Positions 45,701-57,716 of a stretch of 64,000 nt of DNA are shown here, piece after piece; position 1 is the first letter of the stretch; each line of letters begins with the position of its first letter. Location of the stretch: assembly GCA_037127255.1 (NCBI GenBank), contig JBANSL010000014.1:64433646-64497645 (forward strand), given 5' to 3'. The position numbers and the translations under genes were made by a program. The notes beneath the pieces were generated by a model, which ran no database searches, was not told where the DNA came from, and saw only the letters and a list, made by a program, of their open reading frames with translations. The DNA is from Persicaria tinctoria. Taxonomy: Eukaryota > Streptophyta > Magnoliopsida > Caryophyllales > Polygonaceae.

Positions 45701-47878
45701 AAAAATATGCAACTGATGCCAAAGCTTCAGCACAAGCGACTGATCCTGTGAAGCCTTCCCCACACTTATGTCCTCCTAAGTTGTCTTGCCTTAGTGGGAA
45801 ATTTAGTCTTGCGCATGCAAGGGATAAGTCTCGCAGTGAATGTGGTGTTCCGACTGAACCTGTCCGAGCGGGAGATACTCGATGTGGTGTCCATTCTGAA
45901 GCGGTGCCATTTGTAGATACTGGATATTCATCAAAAAAAGCGGCTGGAGGTTTGAAAGGTGATGAGGTTGAAGCATCATCTGATGAGGACCCGTTTGGTG
46001 ATAATGAACGGCTCACTCCAACTGATACAACTTGTCTGACACGCATTAGGCAGCATTTGGCCCTGATTGCTGAGTCGGTTTTATGTTGCGAAGCAAGAGT
46101 TATGAAGATGACTCCAGTTCTCAGATCTCTGTCATCTATGTCTGGGTCCCTCCAATCAAATTACGAATCAGTCACACTGAAGGTTGATTCCCTCCCTCCG
46201 AAGGTTGATTCCATCCGTTCAGACTTTGAATCCTTGAAAGATATTGTGACTTCCCTCCTTCTGATGCATGATGCCATGAATTCGAATTATGAATCTCTCA
46301 AATCTAGTGTTGATTCACTCCATATGAAGGTTGATTCCTTACATCAAAAGACTGATGTCAATCCTGCTGACCCTGTAAGTTCTTCTTTCCATGTTGATTA
46401 TGAGTTGTTCATTCAATTTTATAATATGGCAACCGATGAACTTTATTCTTCAATTCAGGATGCCACAATAGGTACTTGTGCCCCCACTCCTGCACCTACT
46501 CCCAAGAAGTCTCCTTGTTCAGTGCCAGTTGATAATCCATTGAGTGAGCCTACAACTAAGAATATCTCTTCTCCCTCAGTCAAGAATTCTCCCAATGCTT
46601 TGGCTATAGTTGCTGCACCTCGGAAATCAACTCGTGTTGCTAAAGCTGCTCCTGCTTTGGAGACTCCATACACTCAAGGTTTGAAGAAGAAGCCTACACT
46701 TCCTAGGAGGCCTAAGTATTCACATTTTGAACTGGATGATCGGAAACAATTTTATGATTGGCTTCATTCTGATGAGTACGTTGTGTTCTTTCCTTTATTT
46801 TTCCTAGTTTTTCTCTTTTCTTTTCTTTTTATATTCTATTGTTTCATGCTTTCTTTCATCGTTTACTTTTTTTTTTTGTTATATGATTGCTTTTATATGT
46901 GTTTTGCATTCCTTTATTTATGTTATGCATTTTATTGTTTGTTTGTAGCGAGCATAATTCTCAGATTGTAGGCAATGAGGGCCTGCTTGATAAGAAGTTC
47001 TTTTCTGACCTTGTGGGGAAGTGCCACTGGCTTCGTGATGAGGTGAGTCCACTATAATACATCCTGCATCATCTTTTCATGTTCCAATCTTTGGTGTGTG
47101 CTCAATTTTAATTTCCTTTTGTTCATTTGTTTTAGCATATTGGAGAGGCCTTGTCCCACTTTAGGAAGCATATTGCTGACAACAGTGAGAAATTCAGTGA
47201 TATTGTGATATTGGATTGGGTTTGGGCTGGGAAATTCACTGAAAGTTATTTGAGGAAATTTCAGGTTAGGAAAGTTGCTTTTGGCAAGGGATTTATGAAC
47301 TATTTTGATGGTCTAGTGCCCAAGTTCTATGGGAAATCATGGGTTGGTGCCAAAAAGGTCTACATGCCCTTCAACATCAGAAATATACATTGGGTTGCAC
47401 TGGAGGTTGACCTAGTTGAAAGAAAAGTGAATGCATGGGATTCCAACATCAATCTAACCACCAATGAGCAGCTGCAGCTACTGTTGGATCCTATTTGCAT
47501 TATGTTACCGGTTCTATTGAAGGAATCAAGTTGCTTTTCACACTTGGGGCAACTAACTGATTTGGAGTTTAAGGTGGAAAGATCTCGTGACGTTCCTCAA
47601 AACAGTGATGGGTATTTGTATTATTTAAGCACATACAAATGTTTTGTGTGTATTCATAATCTGAGAATCTGCTTGCATTTCTTCATTATGTTCTTAGTTT
47701 GTGTGTTTGCTTATTTGGTTGTAGGGGTAGTTGCTGTGTCTACACCATCAAAGCAATTGAAGAGCTGGCATTTGGCGGTGATATACATGCTTTCGACGAT
47801 AACCATGTTCAAGCCTATTGAGAGAAGATGGCAATTGAGCTCTTTCGCAAGTGTTTTACTGTCAAGACTCTTGTCTGA
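42777..47878 (+). CDS. DUF1985-Ulp1 (C48) protease gene, MULE-associated; intact
   Basis: Eight exons join in frame without a stop: 42777-42792, 43428-43474, 43576-44331, 44444-44596, 45337-46775, 46949-47042, 47136-47611 and 47725-47878. All introns have GT/AG borders, and the product is 1,044 residues. Residues about 65-200 match DUF1985 (EMWF, RFSMAEFAAITGL). Residues 325-800 are Ser/Pro-rich with a coiled-coil stretch of repeated VDSL. The C-terminus is a Ulp1/SENP-type cysteine protease with His920 (NIHWVALEVD), Asp937 (AWDS), Gln990 (VPQN) and Cys997 (GSCCVYTIKAIE). Such proteins would cleave SUMO-like modifiers. Genes of this type travel in plant Mutator-like elements (Kaonashi-type). 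It is convergent with a MURA relic at 48659-51110. The first two exons are the least certain. Confidence 0.8.
44645..45233. mobile_element. hAT-like MITE with CCTAGGCGCC repeats, inside a Ulp1 intron
   Basis: The left end CAGTGTTCTAAAA and the right end, read on the opposite strand, CAATGTTCTAAAA form a terminal inverted repeat. The ends are packed with CGCCTAGGCG-type motifs, the centre is AT-rich, and no coding capacity is seen. The flanks are T-runs (TTTTTTCG and GTTTTTTG), so an 8-bp duplication is likely but not provable. It lies wholly in intron 4 of the Ulp1-like gene and leaves the exons intact. Confidence 0.7.
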
Positions 47879-48658
47879 TTTCTGTTTCTTAGGACTTGTG
47901 TTAAGACTTTTCTTATGTTGATTCCAGTATAGAGCTTGCATGCTCTCATTTTGTCACTATGGTTGTTATGTTTAGTTTGCTTGTAAGTACTACTTGTTTA
48001 ACCCTTAACAATTAGGCCATAGAGCTTGCATGCTCTCCTTTTGGTTGTGACTTTGACGTATCTATAACGTTTAAACATATATATGCTGGGATCTTCCTAT
48101 AAGTTGCGAAATGAACTTTGTGTTTTGACTTCACTGTTTATATTTAATGGAAAGAAGAGTATACTTGTGATGAACAATTCGTTTGTCAACCTAACCCTTA
48201 ACAAATCAGTTGTATGAAGTGAGTGGCATCACCCTAAGTACATCATCAAACTTAATACTTTTGTCCATCTAATTGTTAATGAGATTCAACATACATTTGA
48301 TGAGTCCTTCCTCTTGTAATTACACTTATATAAGCAGTACATTGTTCTATAACATGTCATGCAAACTGACATACAGTAGATGCCACCCTCCTCTGATTTT
48401 TCATGTCTTGACATAGTATGTGCTGCTTCACACTCATTCTTATGAGTCCTTCGTATTGGAATCACACTCATATAGGGATGCAATGTATATATGGTTTCAT
48501 TTATATAATAAAGTTGTTAAACCATGGAAATGCACTGTATATATGATCAAAAAAACATAGAGATTATGTCTATTTGCTTAACTTCATTATCTTGTCCCTA
48601 TATGCAAAAATAAAAAAAATAAAAAAATAGACATAAACAGTTTCTGGATCTCTTTGCT
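47879..48658. other. Intergenic DNA between convergent Ulp1-like gene and MURA relic
   Basis: T-rich, without a gene. The segment ATAGAGCTTGCATGCTCTC occurs twice (about 47930 and 48019). It serves as the shared 3' region of the two convergent genes. Confidence 0.5.
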
Positions 48659-51110
48659 TTATGCTTCTGGATGTGGTTGTGTACTGCTTGAAGCTTTGTT
48701 TGGACAGGTAAGCTTGTTGTGTCCTTTCCTCCCGCAAGTGCTACATGTGTATGTGAATGTTCTTTTCTTCGGTTGCTCTTCCCCAATAGATGGAATCCTG
48801 CACTTCCTTGGTCTTCCACTCTTCTTCCGCACAACAGGAGGCCGACATTTGGTTGTTCTAATATCCTCTGGTACATACCATGTATCTTCACTAGGGACCG
48901 GGTATATTGTTTCCTTGTATGCCATGTACCAAGCCTGTATTTTGTAGTAGTCACTCACAAAATCAGTGATATTGAGTTTCATCCTCTGAATGGCAGCAAC
49001 CGCATGGACACATGGCATATGGTCCCAAATCAAACACCCTACAGCTGCATGTCTTTTGTGCCAAATCAACTACACCCGTAAACTTCCCACCAACTACGTG
49101 AAATTGTGTATTATTTAACACCTTTACCTCATATCTTCCTGACCTATCATATCTTGTTTGCAAAATTTCCTTCACCGTAGACGGTACATCACTGATTTTT
49201 GCCGCCTGTTCTCTACGGTCAGTGAACCAATCAGCCAGTTTAGCCCTTATATGCTCAAACAGTGCAATAATTGGGTATCCTCTAGCATCTTTCAAAATTG
49301 CATTTATACATTCTGCATTATTTGTTGTCATAATGTTGTACCCTTCACCTTTGAAGTGCGCCCTTGACCATTTCTGAAAGTCTGCATCCTCAACGTATTT
49401 CCCAATATCCTTGTTGATATCACAAATGCTTTTGAAGTAGTCTTCAAATTCTCTTACAGTGTAGCATTCAGATGCTTTTTTGACAAAATGTATGACACCT
49501 CTGTGCTTGTATTTTGCCTTTATGTTTTGTTTCAGATGGCGTGTGCAGATGACGTGCTTTGCAGCACTGTACACGCCCTTGACCATTTCCATGCATTATC
49601 ATTCTCTGAGCCCGCCAATCCGAATGCAATAGGGTATACATGTTTGTCAGCATCTTGTGCGGTTGCTGAAATCAGAATTCCTCTATATTTTCCATGTAGA
49701 AAAGCGGCATCTACCATGATAACCTATATAATTCAATTTATAGTTGTTACACTAGTTTAAACATATATACACTTTTTATTAATCAAAATTATAGAGTTTA
49801 TACCTTTCTCATCATCCGGAATGCCCTAATTGATGCTCCGAAAGAGAGGAATGCATACTTGAAACGATTATATCCATCAATCTCCATGCATGCATATGAT
49901 CCTGGGTTTACTTGTTGAATCATGTGGAAGTATGCTGGCAACATTTCATAGTTTCCTTCCGGAGTGCCTCTTATCATGTCTTGTGCAGCCTCTTTTTCTT
50001 TCCATGCTTTCCAGTAGCTCACTTCATGCCTAAACTCCTTTTGCATTGCATTTTTTATCTGTATAGGATTTGGGCCTTTTATAACACCTTCATACCTTCA
50101 TTCATCATATGCATCATGTAAGCAACAAGCAAGTAATAATCCTTCTGCAGTAACTTTTTGTTTATATATTTAGATATATTGAAGATGTAAGCACACACCC
50201 ATTGTCATCTTTACTAGTATGTCTGAGATTGTATACATGATGTAATTCTAATTAATCATACCTTATCTTCATCTTTTCCGCCACAGCTTGATAAGATGGT
50301 TTCCGATGTTCTCTGCATCAAACTGAAAAATGAACAAGTGTGGTCTGTTTTCACCTTTCTGATCTCAAAGTAACTCGAATTCTTTACACATGTAGCTAGT
50401 ACTGTCCACTCGCAGCTGGAATCAATGCAATTGACCTTGTACCTCTTTGTTGTTGATTTATTCACTCGAAATTGGAAGTTCTCTTTAACTGCCATGTTAG
50501 CCACTGCAGTCTTTAACTGTTTTTTTGAGCTGAAAATCTGTCCAACATAAATGAAATCAATATCATCTTCATCATTCTCACTAAGGGATTCATTTGGAGC
50601 TTCATCATTGCTGTAACCCATATCTTCTGATGCAAGATCAGTAACAACGAGTACCAATCTGTCATCTACACTTGCTTCCTGAACGTACTCATCAGACACC
50701 GTCACCACACTTGCTTGTTGAACATCTTTACTTATCTGATTGCCATTCAACTTTTTCTTTGCTAAAACATGCAACGGCAAAGACCATGCAACCTGAGACG
50801 CATCATTTATATGCATGAATGCCTTGATATCTTCATTTTTGCTGATTGTAAAGGGAGCTTTCAACTTTTGTAGAGGATGTAGGTGGGTTAACTTCAGCTC
50901 ATATGCCTCTAGGCATATGTCAAACCTATCACTAATCATATTCTTTAGTGATTCCAACTCAATATCGCCTTGAATCACAAACGCCTTTGATTCAACTTCA
51001 CCAACATACTCACAATATCCATTTGTCATCTTCAATTCTCCTCCAAAACAGATTGTCATAATTTTGAAATCCATACATGTACAGCTATGGAATCTGTATT
51101 TTACACCCAT
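48659..51110 (-). pseudogene. Mutator-like (MURA) transposase, degenerate
   Basis: The first exon, 51110-50262, holds an N-terminal domain and a MuDR-type domain (QIFSSKKQLKTAVANMAVKE through KTDHTC). A later exon gives IKGPNPIQIKNAMQKEF, SYWKAWKEKEAAQDMI, LPAYFHMIQQVNPGS and, after a short intron, VIMVDAAFLHGKYRG (first catalytic Asp). A nonsense TGA precedes the RYEGVIKG block. The frame breaks after NAWKW, and the part that should carry the second catalytic Asp is missing. The ICTRHLKQNIK, SWIM-type (CSC then CVHAVAAI) and zinc-knuckle (CSTCGRKGHNKLTC) parts follow, with one extra base disrupting the SWIM finger. It cannot make an active transposase. Confidence 0.85.
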
Positions 51111-52366
51111 ACACAGTTCACCATATTAGTACTGACAATTAGATTCCATTGAACAACTCACAATCGTTCGTGTAAGAAGCACTACTTAGATCTAACCCTA
51201 GATATGGAATCGGGAATTTGGAGTTTGCAATTGACATAAGAAAATGAAATTTAGATCGAAATTTCGCGTGTTACCTTGGTTAGATTCCAAATAGTGGCTC
51301 TTGTCGTTGTCTAGCACTCCATATTGCATTGATTTTCCGCCATTGGTGACAGCTTTCAATGATTCTGGAAAATTGATTTTCGATTTTTTTCACCAAATTC
51401 GCCCGATTCGCTCCTCAGTTGGAATTACTGGATGGAATCCCGATCTCGATCCGGACTAAGAGATTTTGGTGTCTCACGCTGGCTTTCGGATGATCTGGAT
51501 TTCGGATTCACTCACTCTGTGGATCTCCATTGATGAATTAATGAAGCTTTGAAGAAGGTTTGGTCGGCGCTGAAAGAAAGGTAAGAGGAGGGGGGGCGTT
51601 AAATGAAGCGCGTGTGGTGTGTTTAAGTGGGTTGGATTACTCAATTTAATTTAAAAAGTTTGTTAGTTAATTAGCTTATTAAAGGTTCTAATTAGCTTAT
51701 ATACCTAAATCACCCAATTTAATAAGGATAAATTACAGAAAATCCATCCTTAAAATACAATTTTTTTTTCTCGAAACCACTCATAAATTAGGAAATTACG
51801 GATAATCACCCATAAATTTTCAAATAACAATCCATGGCCCTTTATGTGTTAGAAACTTAGAAATGGCATACAAAAGCCAAACTATCAATTTATTTATCAT
51901 TATGAACCTTATTATAAACATTTTATGAATAAAGATAGATACAATTATCAATTTCTTAATTACTAGCTAGTAACATTTTTCACGGCTAAAAAGTGTTACA
52001 GAATGCTTACATTACATTTACATACAGCAACAACAACATCCCAATATATCCCGCAAATAAGCAGGGTCTTGGGGGTCAGAATGTACGCACTCTTTCTTCA
52101 AAGAACCCGAGAGAGTGTTTCTGAAAGACTCGGAACGAAAGGAACTAAGAACCATAAGAAAACAGGATCACATGTGGATCTTTAAAAGAAAACCAAATTT
52201 ATAGGTCGAATTCAGTAATTTTGTAATTTATGGATAGTTGTGTACTTGTGTGAAAAGTCTCATATTGTTTCAATGGTGATTTTATGCAATTTAGTTAATA
52301 AATTAATAAATTTCCGTATTCACCCATGGGGGAAAACTCTATCCCTTCAAAAGGTACTAGTAGTAC
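51111..52366. other. Leader of the MURA relic, then VQ promoter region
   Basis: 51111-51600 looks like leader sequence of the minus-strand transposase gene. From about 51740 there is a block resembling common dispersed repeats (GGATAAATTACAGAAAATCC). The right MULE boundary should lie between 51600 and 51850, but I could not find terminal repeats or a 9-bp duplication. Confidence 0.4.
52026..52095 (+). mobile_element. SINE-like fragment (TS-type 3' part)
   Basis: The segment AGCAACAACAACATCCCAAT followed by a GCAGGGTCTTGGGGG core and ATGTACGCA resembles the 3' half of a common eudicot SINE type, as I remember it (CAACAACAACA, then GGGTCTGGGG, then TGTACGCA). Only about 70 bp remain; no poly-tail or duplication was seen. 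Confidence 0.35.
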
Positions 52367-52376
52367 TATATATATA
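52367..52376 (+). promoter_or_regulatory. TATA box of the VQ gene
   Basis: TATATATATA about 170 bp upstream of the VQ start codon, followed by a leader without upstream stops of note. Spacing fits a plant core promoter with a transcription start near 52400. Confidence 0.6.
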
Positions 52377-52546
52377 ACTCCATGGTTGGAATGGATACAA
52401 ATCATTTGCTCCCAACTTCCCAACAAACACTTTAAAGAGATCAAAACCCTCAGACAAGGAAACAAACCCTAAATTTTCCCCTCTTTCTTGAATTCACCAA
52501 ATTCAAACACTGATCAGATCTTGAGAAATTAAGAGGGCAGGTAGCG

Positions 52547-53113
52547 ATGACACACATGGTGAGGAAACACCAAAATGGTCCAAACAAGATCCCAACAGCT
52601 CCCATTCACAGAGACTCACGGGTGATCTCCAAAGTCCAGCCCAAGATCCGGATCATCCACATCTTCGCCCCTGAGATCATCCAGACCGACGCCGCCAACT
52701 TCCGCGAGCTCGTCCAGAGGCTCACCGGCAAGCCCTCTTCCTCCTCCCAGACCACCACCACCACCACCACCACTACCACAACAACGTCGACATCCTCGGG
52801 GTCGTCCTTGGAGAAGAACTGCACTAACACTAAGCCTAAGAGACCTCCTGTGGAGCCCCAAATCTTGATGGAGGATCAAACCAATGGCTTCAACGAGCCA
52901 AGCTACAACTTCCCTTACAAGCCTGTTGTTGGTGGGTATCCTCACGACGATCGAGTCCATGGCGGGTTCTTGGAGGTTTTCGATGGCGAAAACGACTACT
53001 TTATGCAGGAGATGGGCGACTTCTCGCTTGCTCCGATGGAGGCTCCAGCTAACAACCATCACCATCATCTTCAATTCGGAGAGGCATTTCATCCTCTTGC
53101 TTATAGGGGTTGA
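52547..53113 (+). CDS. VQ-motif protein (MKS1/VQ17/VQ25-like)
   Basis: A single-exon gene of 188 residues, as is normal for plant VQ proteins. The VQ motif FRELVQRLTG is at 52-61 and is preceded by the conserved PKIRIIHIFAPEIIQTDAAN block, which places it near the VQ17/VQ25 type. VQ proteins are small nuclear cofactors that bind WRKY factors and are often MAP-kinase substrates in defence or development. A poly-Thr/Ser stretch (69-90) and a His-rich patch (NNHHHH, about 173-178) are low-complexity. The start is supported by the TATA box and by an N-terminal PTAPIHRDSRVISK segment common in the family. The precise paralogue is uncertain. Confidence 0.9.
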   Translation: MTHMVRKHQNGPNKIPTAPIHRDSRVISKVQPKIRIIHIFAPEIIQTDAANFRELVQRLTGKPSSSSQTTTTTTTTTTTTSTSSGSSLEKNCTNTKPKRPPVEPQILMEDQTNGFNEPSYNFPYKPVVGGYPHDDRVHGGFLEVFDGENDYFMQEMGDFSLAPMEAPANNHHHHLQFGEAFHPLAYRG

Positions 53114-53131
53114 TTATTGACATCAATTAAC

Positions 53132-53150
53132 AACAACAACAACAACAACT
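53132..53150 (+). repeat. (CAA)n microsatellite in the VQ 3' UTR
   Basis: Six consecutive CAA/ACA triplets directly after the stop codon region. Confidence 0.8.
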
Positions 53151-55183
53151 GCTGCAACAAGTCAAAAGGTTTCATTGTCTTTTTGTTTTTTGGGCTCGTT
53201 TTATTAATTTGGTTGGGTGGATTGAGAGAGGATTGGTTTGAAGCTGATCATGGTTGCTAATTAAAGATTTGACTGTTAATTAATTGTATAGATTGATGGA
53301 TTTGGGTTCTGATCAAAATGGAACCCTTTTATTTTTAAAATTTTCCTGATGAGTGGATTGAGTTTATATATAGATCATATATATAGAGTGGATTTTTGTG
53401 GGTGTTAATCTAATTAATTAAGCTTTTGATCTTTTAATTTCTCCTCAAAATTAACAGATGAACACATTAATTTGACTATATAATTAATTGTTTAATTTTG
53501 GTTTTCTGGAGAGAAAGAAAGCAACAAGTAAGAGTTGTTTCCATTTTAATTCAGTGGTTGTTTGCCTCTGAGAGGTAATGTGATTTTGCAGTGCTATAAC
53601 TTGATAAGAATCTCTGATATGCAGAGATTATATTCCCTTCGATTCGCTGTTAATGGCAGTTTTTTAGTTCCCTTTCAATTAAAATGGTATATATGTTATA
53701 ATCAGATTGGAGCTGATTGTTTATTAATGGAATCAAACGGTGTAATTAAGAACATAAGATAATTAAGAGTTTGAATTGGTGCATATATGGTTTAAATGGT
53801 TTTCCATTTTTCCTAGTTTTTCTTATTTAGGTAATAAGCTGATTTAGGAAGTTTGATCAAATCTGCAAGAGCGGTTGCCTGTCTCTCTCCATCATTTCAC
53901 TATATAAGTTGAAACATGTTATCCCACGGTGGAAATATTGAGATGTTTTGAACAACGTATAAGCTTGGCGGGTTGCTTTTTTCATTGTTTTTGAGATGGA
54001 ATTATGTCGAATTTATGTGTTGTTCGTGTCTCTTATGTAGATCTACACACGAGTTTCATGTCTATGATGTTTCAGCTACTTTCAGTTTGGGCTTCGGATT
54101 AGTGGGATTATTGGCTTTGTGGGCTCCGAACGAGTTAAATAAGGTTTTGAGATGGAATCTCATAGATCTTCGATCTATGTGTTGTTCGGCTACTTTTGAT
54201 TTGAGATTTGGATTAGTGAGGTTGCTAGCCTTGTGGACATGTCGTGGGTTATGGTTCCCATTTGAGCACGCGCATATTGGCAAGTGCATTGGAGGGGCGT
54301 GTTACATATTAATGTGATTCTCCCACATCAGAAATATTAAGAAGTCTAGCTCTTTTTTTTTTTTTTTAATTGGTTTTGAGATAAAATCATGTTGAATGTA
54401 CATGTTGTTGATATCTCCCGTATATGGATCCGCGCACTACCAGACTTTTTAAAACAAAGTGGTATGGTAGATTTAACCATTGCTTGCTAAAGTGTCGTGC
54501 ATCATTTGTCAAGTATATTATATCAGTTGTAATTTGAAGCCATGGGTCAATTACATCCCTTGTTTGTGTGTAACTATGTTACTCTTTCGTCTGAATTGAA
54601 TTTTTATATGTTTAAAAACAGGGTTGACTTCTCACGAGTTTGTTTGTTTTTTTCTTAAAAAAAAAATGTAATGTTATCTTTTTCATAATATGGTTGAATA
54701 TATTCTATGTTATCCAGCCATAATAAGACTATATATTTTTGAAATTATTTATAAATTATATATTGTTTCATAATACACACACACGAGATAATTTAGTGCG
54801 TTTAACTTCTAACATAATCGAATCATCAATTTTTCCTATCAAAAAATATGCTCTATTTTTTTTGAGATTTTATTTGGTCAAAATTATCAGGGAATATGTT
54901 ATATTTGGTAAAAGAGTGGCTCAAGGTGATAAATGATTGTTGTTAAATATATGTTAATATTTAAGCTAACTAGTATGATATTTGACAAATTAACTTAACT
55001 GTTAGGGTGGTGATGAAATTTTGTGATCATAGAAAGTAAAAAGCTCCGAAAAGTCTAAATGAGTGGTTGTTAAAAACTCCTATTTTAAAGCTAATTAAAC
55101 TAAATATATTTATTTAATTTAAAACTATACGGTATTAAAATCAAAAGTTTTGAAAAGCCAGCTGATTTACCAAACATTACCTA
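53151..55183. other. No gene seen; local duplication
   Basis: AT-rich DNA. At about 53994-54260 a segment (TTGAGATGGAATTATG... and TTGAGATGGAATCTCA..., each followed by GTGTTGTTCG and GGATTAGTG) is present twice, with a third weak copy near 54377. Confidence 0.45.
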
Positions 55184-55528
55184 AGACCATCCACATTGAG
55201 GGTAAGGGTTTTTAAGATAAAAATAACAATTAAATAAAGGGGGGATAGATGAATAGTTAAGAAGTGATGTCGATAGTTTCTTATCTATCAACTCAACAAC
55301 AAACTCAAGAAACCCAAAAAGGAGTGATGGTGGAGAGGGAGAAGAGGAGTGAGGAAAAAAATGGTGGGGTTATTCAATTAATTTAATTGTTAAATTAAAT
55401 AGGTATAGTATTAAAATGGGTTTTATGGATGTGGGTTGAAAATAGAGTTGGGTTTGTTAAGGAGAGAGAAAGTGATAAATGATAGTTAAGAAACCGTAGA
55501 AACCGAAATTAAACCAATGCGGATGCTC
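55184..55528. mobile_element. MITE with AGACCATCCACATTG end
   Basis: The left end reads AGACCATCCACATTGAGGG and the right end CCAATGCGGATGCTC, an imperfect inverted repeat over about 15 bp. The interior has complementary TTTTTAAGATAA / TTAAGAAACC-type blocks. Non-coding. Confidence 0.5.
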
Positions 55529-55860
55529 AGTTTGTACAGAGAAAAACCCTCTTTTGTGAAAACCCCGATTGTGGGACTCAAACCATTCCTTCGAATCTTC
55601 ATATATCCTCAATCGATCCTATTTGTGGTACAATCGGCCTGGTTCTAGGCTGATCTTGGGTTCTCATCCTTCATTATCTTTGATTCGTCAATCAATTTGG
55701 GCTTTTCGGATCCCCTTCGCTCAGGCGCTTTTGGGGCTTTTGCTCGCCTGCCCTGTTCGGTTTCACCTTCCTCGATTCTTCATCCTTGAGTTCCAATCAT
55801 CCATGAGTGTGTCGTTTGGCCTGGTTTGGTCGGCGGCTGTTTGTTTCTCTGGCGTTTTCC

Positions 55861-55955
55861 TTGAATTGTTAAATAAAGAGCGGTCACCCGGGGTTCGAAA
55901 TAAGGACCTTTGGGTATTATCCGCAAGTCCTTTCCAGTTGAATCATTCCGGAATG
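55861..55955 (-). mobile_element. Miniature tRNA-like retroposon, copy 2
   Basis: A 95-bp insert flanked by a perfect 18-bp duplication GTTTCTCTGGCGTTTTCC (55843-55860 and 55956-55973). It aligns along its whole length with the insert at 35021-35120 (shared CATTCCGGAATG, AAAGGACTTG, TTCGAACCCCGG, GACCGCT and an ATTTA..CAATTCAA tail). The B box is slightly degraded here (TTTCGAACC). Confidence 0.75.
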
Positions 55956-55973
55956 GTTTCTCTGGCGTTTTCC

Positions 55974-56118
55974 ACTTCGTGTTACAGCTTGCAGGTTCAC
56001 CACTTGCAACCTTTGTCCTTCCCGCCCAAGGCATCCTGGGTTGGCTCGCTGCCGCTTGGCCGGGGGTGGTGGATGTCTGCCCATCGCTACCTTTTTCGCC
56101 GGTGGTGTGCTGGCCTTA

Positions 56119-56149
<31 letters not shown>

Positions 56150-57435
56150 GTTAAGGTTTTCAATAAACTCCCGAAAGGGCCCTAACTAAATCCCGAAAGG
56201 GTATCTTCACTCCTAATCCGGGTGGTGGTCGGCCTTCGCCGGGGTTGAGGCTTCGTCCCTCTCCTCGCGCTCTATCGACGAAACAATGGCCCTTGGCTGT
56301 ATTTGGGCCCATGTGGCCCGAATATTGGGCCCGGTTCCTGTTCTTTCCAAGGCATATCCTTGGGCCCAAAGCGGCCCGACATAGGAAGAAAAAAACTTGA
56401 GTAAAAATTTATATTATATACATTATATATTTATATACATATATATTTTTATAAACATTTACATTTTTTTAGTAAACCCGCTCGATAAAGCTTGAAATAA
56501 ATCCCGAAAGGGCTTGACCAAATTCCATCATGCTAAATCTTATTGGTGTTTTTAATTGCACGAGCGGTGTGTAGCTCTGCTTTCGGCGTTTCTAGGTGTT
56601 TTGCCGCTTGGTTGGGGCGTGGAGTTCGGAGTCGGGACTGGCTGGGGTCGAAGTGGTGCCTTCAGGGCGACTCCGTATTCGGGAAGTAGCTTCCTAATTG
56701 GAGTTTGTCTGCACTACCCACAGGAGATAGAGTCATGTTGTACCGCTGGCCCACGGTGCTACTGTTCGATCAGTGGTGCTTGACTTCGCTCTTCATCGGC
56801 GTCCTCAACTTATTGAGAGTGGGTCTGCTTAGGTCGTTTTGTTGTAGAGTTTATTTCTGCTTGTTTCATTGCGCATGTTTTCTATATTTTCTGTATGTTT
56901 AGGTGATTTTCATCTGTCGACTCGTCGGCCTCTCGAGAATCAAGCTTCCTCGACCTCGAATCTTTACTCAATCAAAAAAAAATTACCTAAGTTTGTATCA
57001 AATAGTTCTAATAAAGGAGCAAATCATGATTTCTTTTTATGCTAATCGTAACATATAATATAAGAGAAGTATATTGTAATAGTGATAGGAAACGCATCGA
57101 ACTATATTTAAATTATTTTTTGTAGTAGTAAGAAATCATTTGGTCATGTTGTAAATACAAAACAACCCTAGATGTCCACTATGATTCTGTCTTATCTGAA
57201 TATCTGATCATGGTAGCATTTAGCAACGTACAAAGATAATTGGGAGTTAAGTTAATTGATTTAATCTTAAAAAAATGATAAATTATTTTATATAAGGTCA
57301 AAATTGTAGGGGAATATGCTCAATCATTGTCATGAAAGCTGCATTGTGCTCATAATTGAATCTCTCTAACATTAATTAATTTATTGCTTATTTTCCTAAA
57401 TTTAAGTATGGAGTTGGTATAGAATCATATCATAC
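55974..57435. other. No gene seen; GC-richer patches and a cytosine run
   Basis: A GC-rich stretch at 55990-56350 contains a run of cytosines then adenines near 56118-56150, and GGGCCC-rich motifs related to 29237-29350. The rest is AT-rich. Short open frames at 55569-56189 and 56556-56902 show no family resemblance. Confidence 0.4.
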
Positions 57436-57603
57436 ATTCTTACAGAAAAAAGGTAAATACTAAATATACTTCATTGCATTTTATTTTTATTTTGTCAAAT
57501 GTGTTTTCCTTGATTGTATATTCTTACAGAAAAAAGGTAAATACTAAATATACTTCATTGCATTTTATTTTTATTTTGTCAAATGTGTTTTCCTTGATTG
57601 TAT
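57436..57603. repeat. 84-bp tandem duplication
   Basis: The unit starting ATTCTTACAGAAAAAAGGTA at 57436 is repeated at 57520 with no visible difference, which indicates a very recent duplication. Confidence 0.95.
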
Positions 57604-57622
57604 ATTTTCTGATAATGTTTTA

Positions 57623-57680
57623 GGACTCGTTTGGTATAAGAATGTAATGGAAACGAAATGGAAACAAATTTTGTATAAGA

Positions 57681-57716
<36 letters not shown>

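Noticed and set aside
45531..46046. A 171-codon minus-strand frame in the Ulp1 gene
   Set aside because: It lies wholly inside exon 5 of the intact plus-strand gene and has no recognisable domain.
52606..53092. Long minus-strand frames over the VQ gene
   Set aside because: Complement of the Thr/His-rich coding sequence; low-complexity Val/Gly runs and no family match.
55569..56189. A 206-codon plus-strand frame as a gene
   Set aside because: It runs through the miniature retroposon and a homopolymer cytosine tract and has no domain; likely chance in a GC-richer patch.
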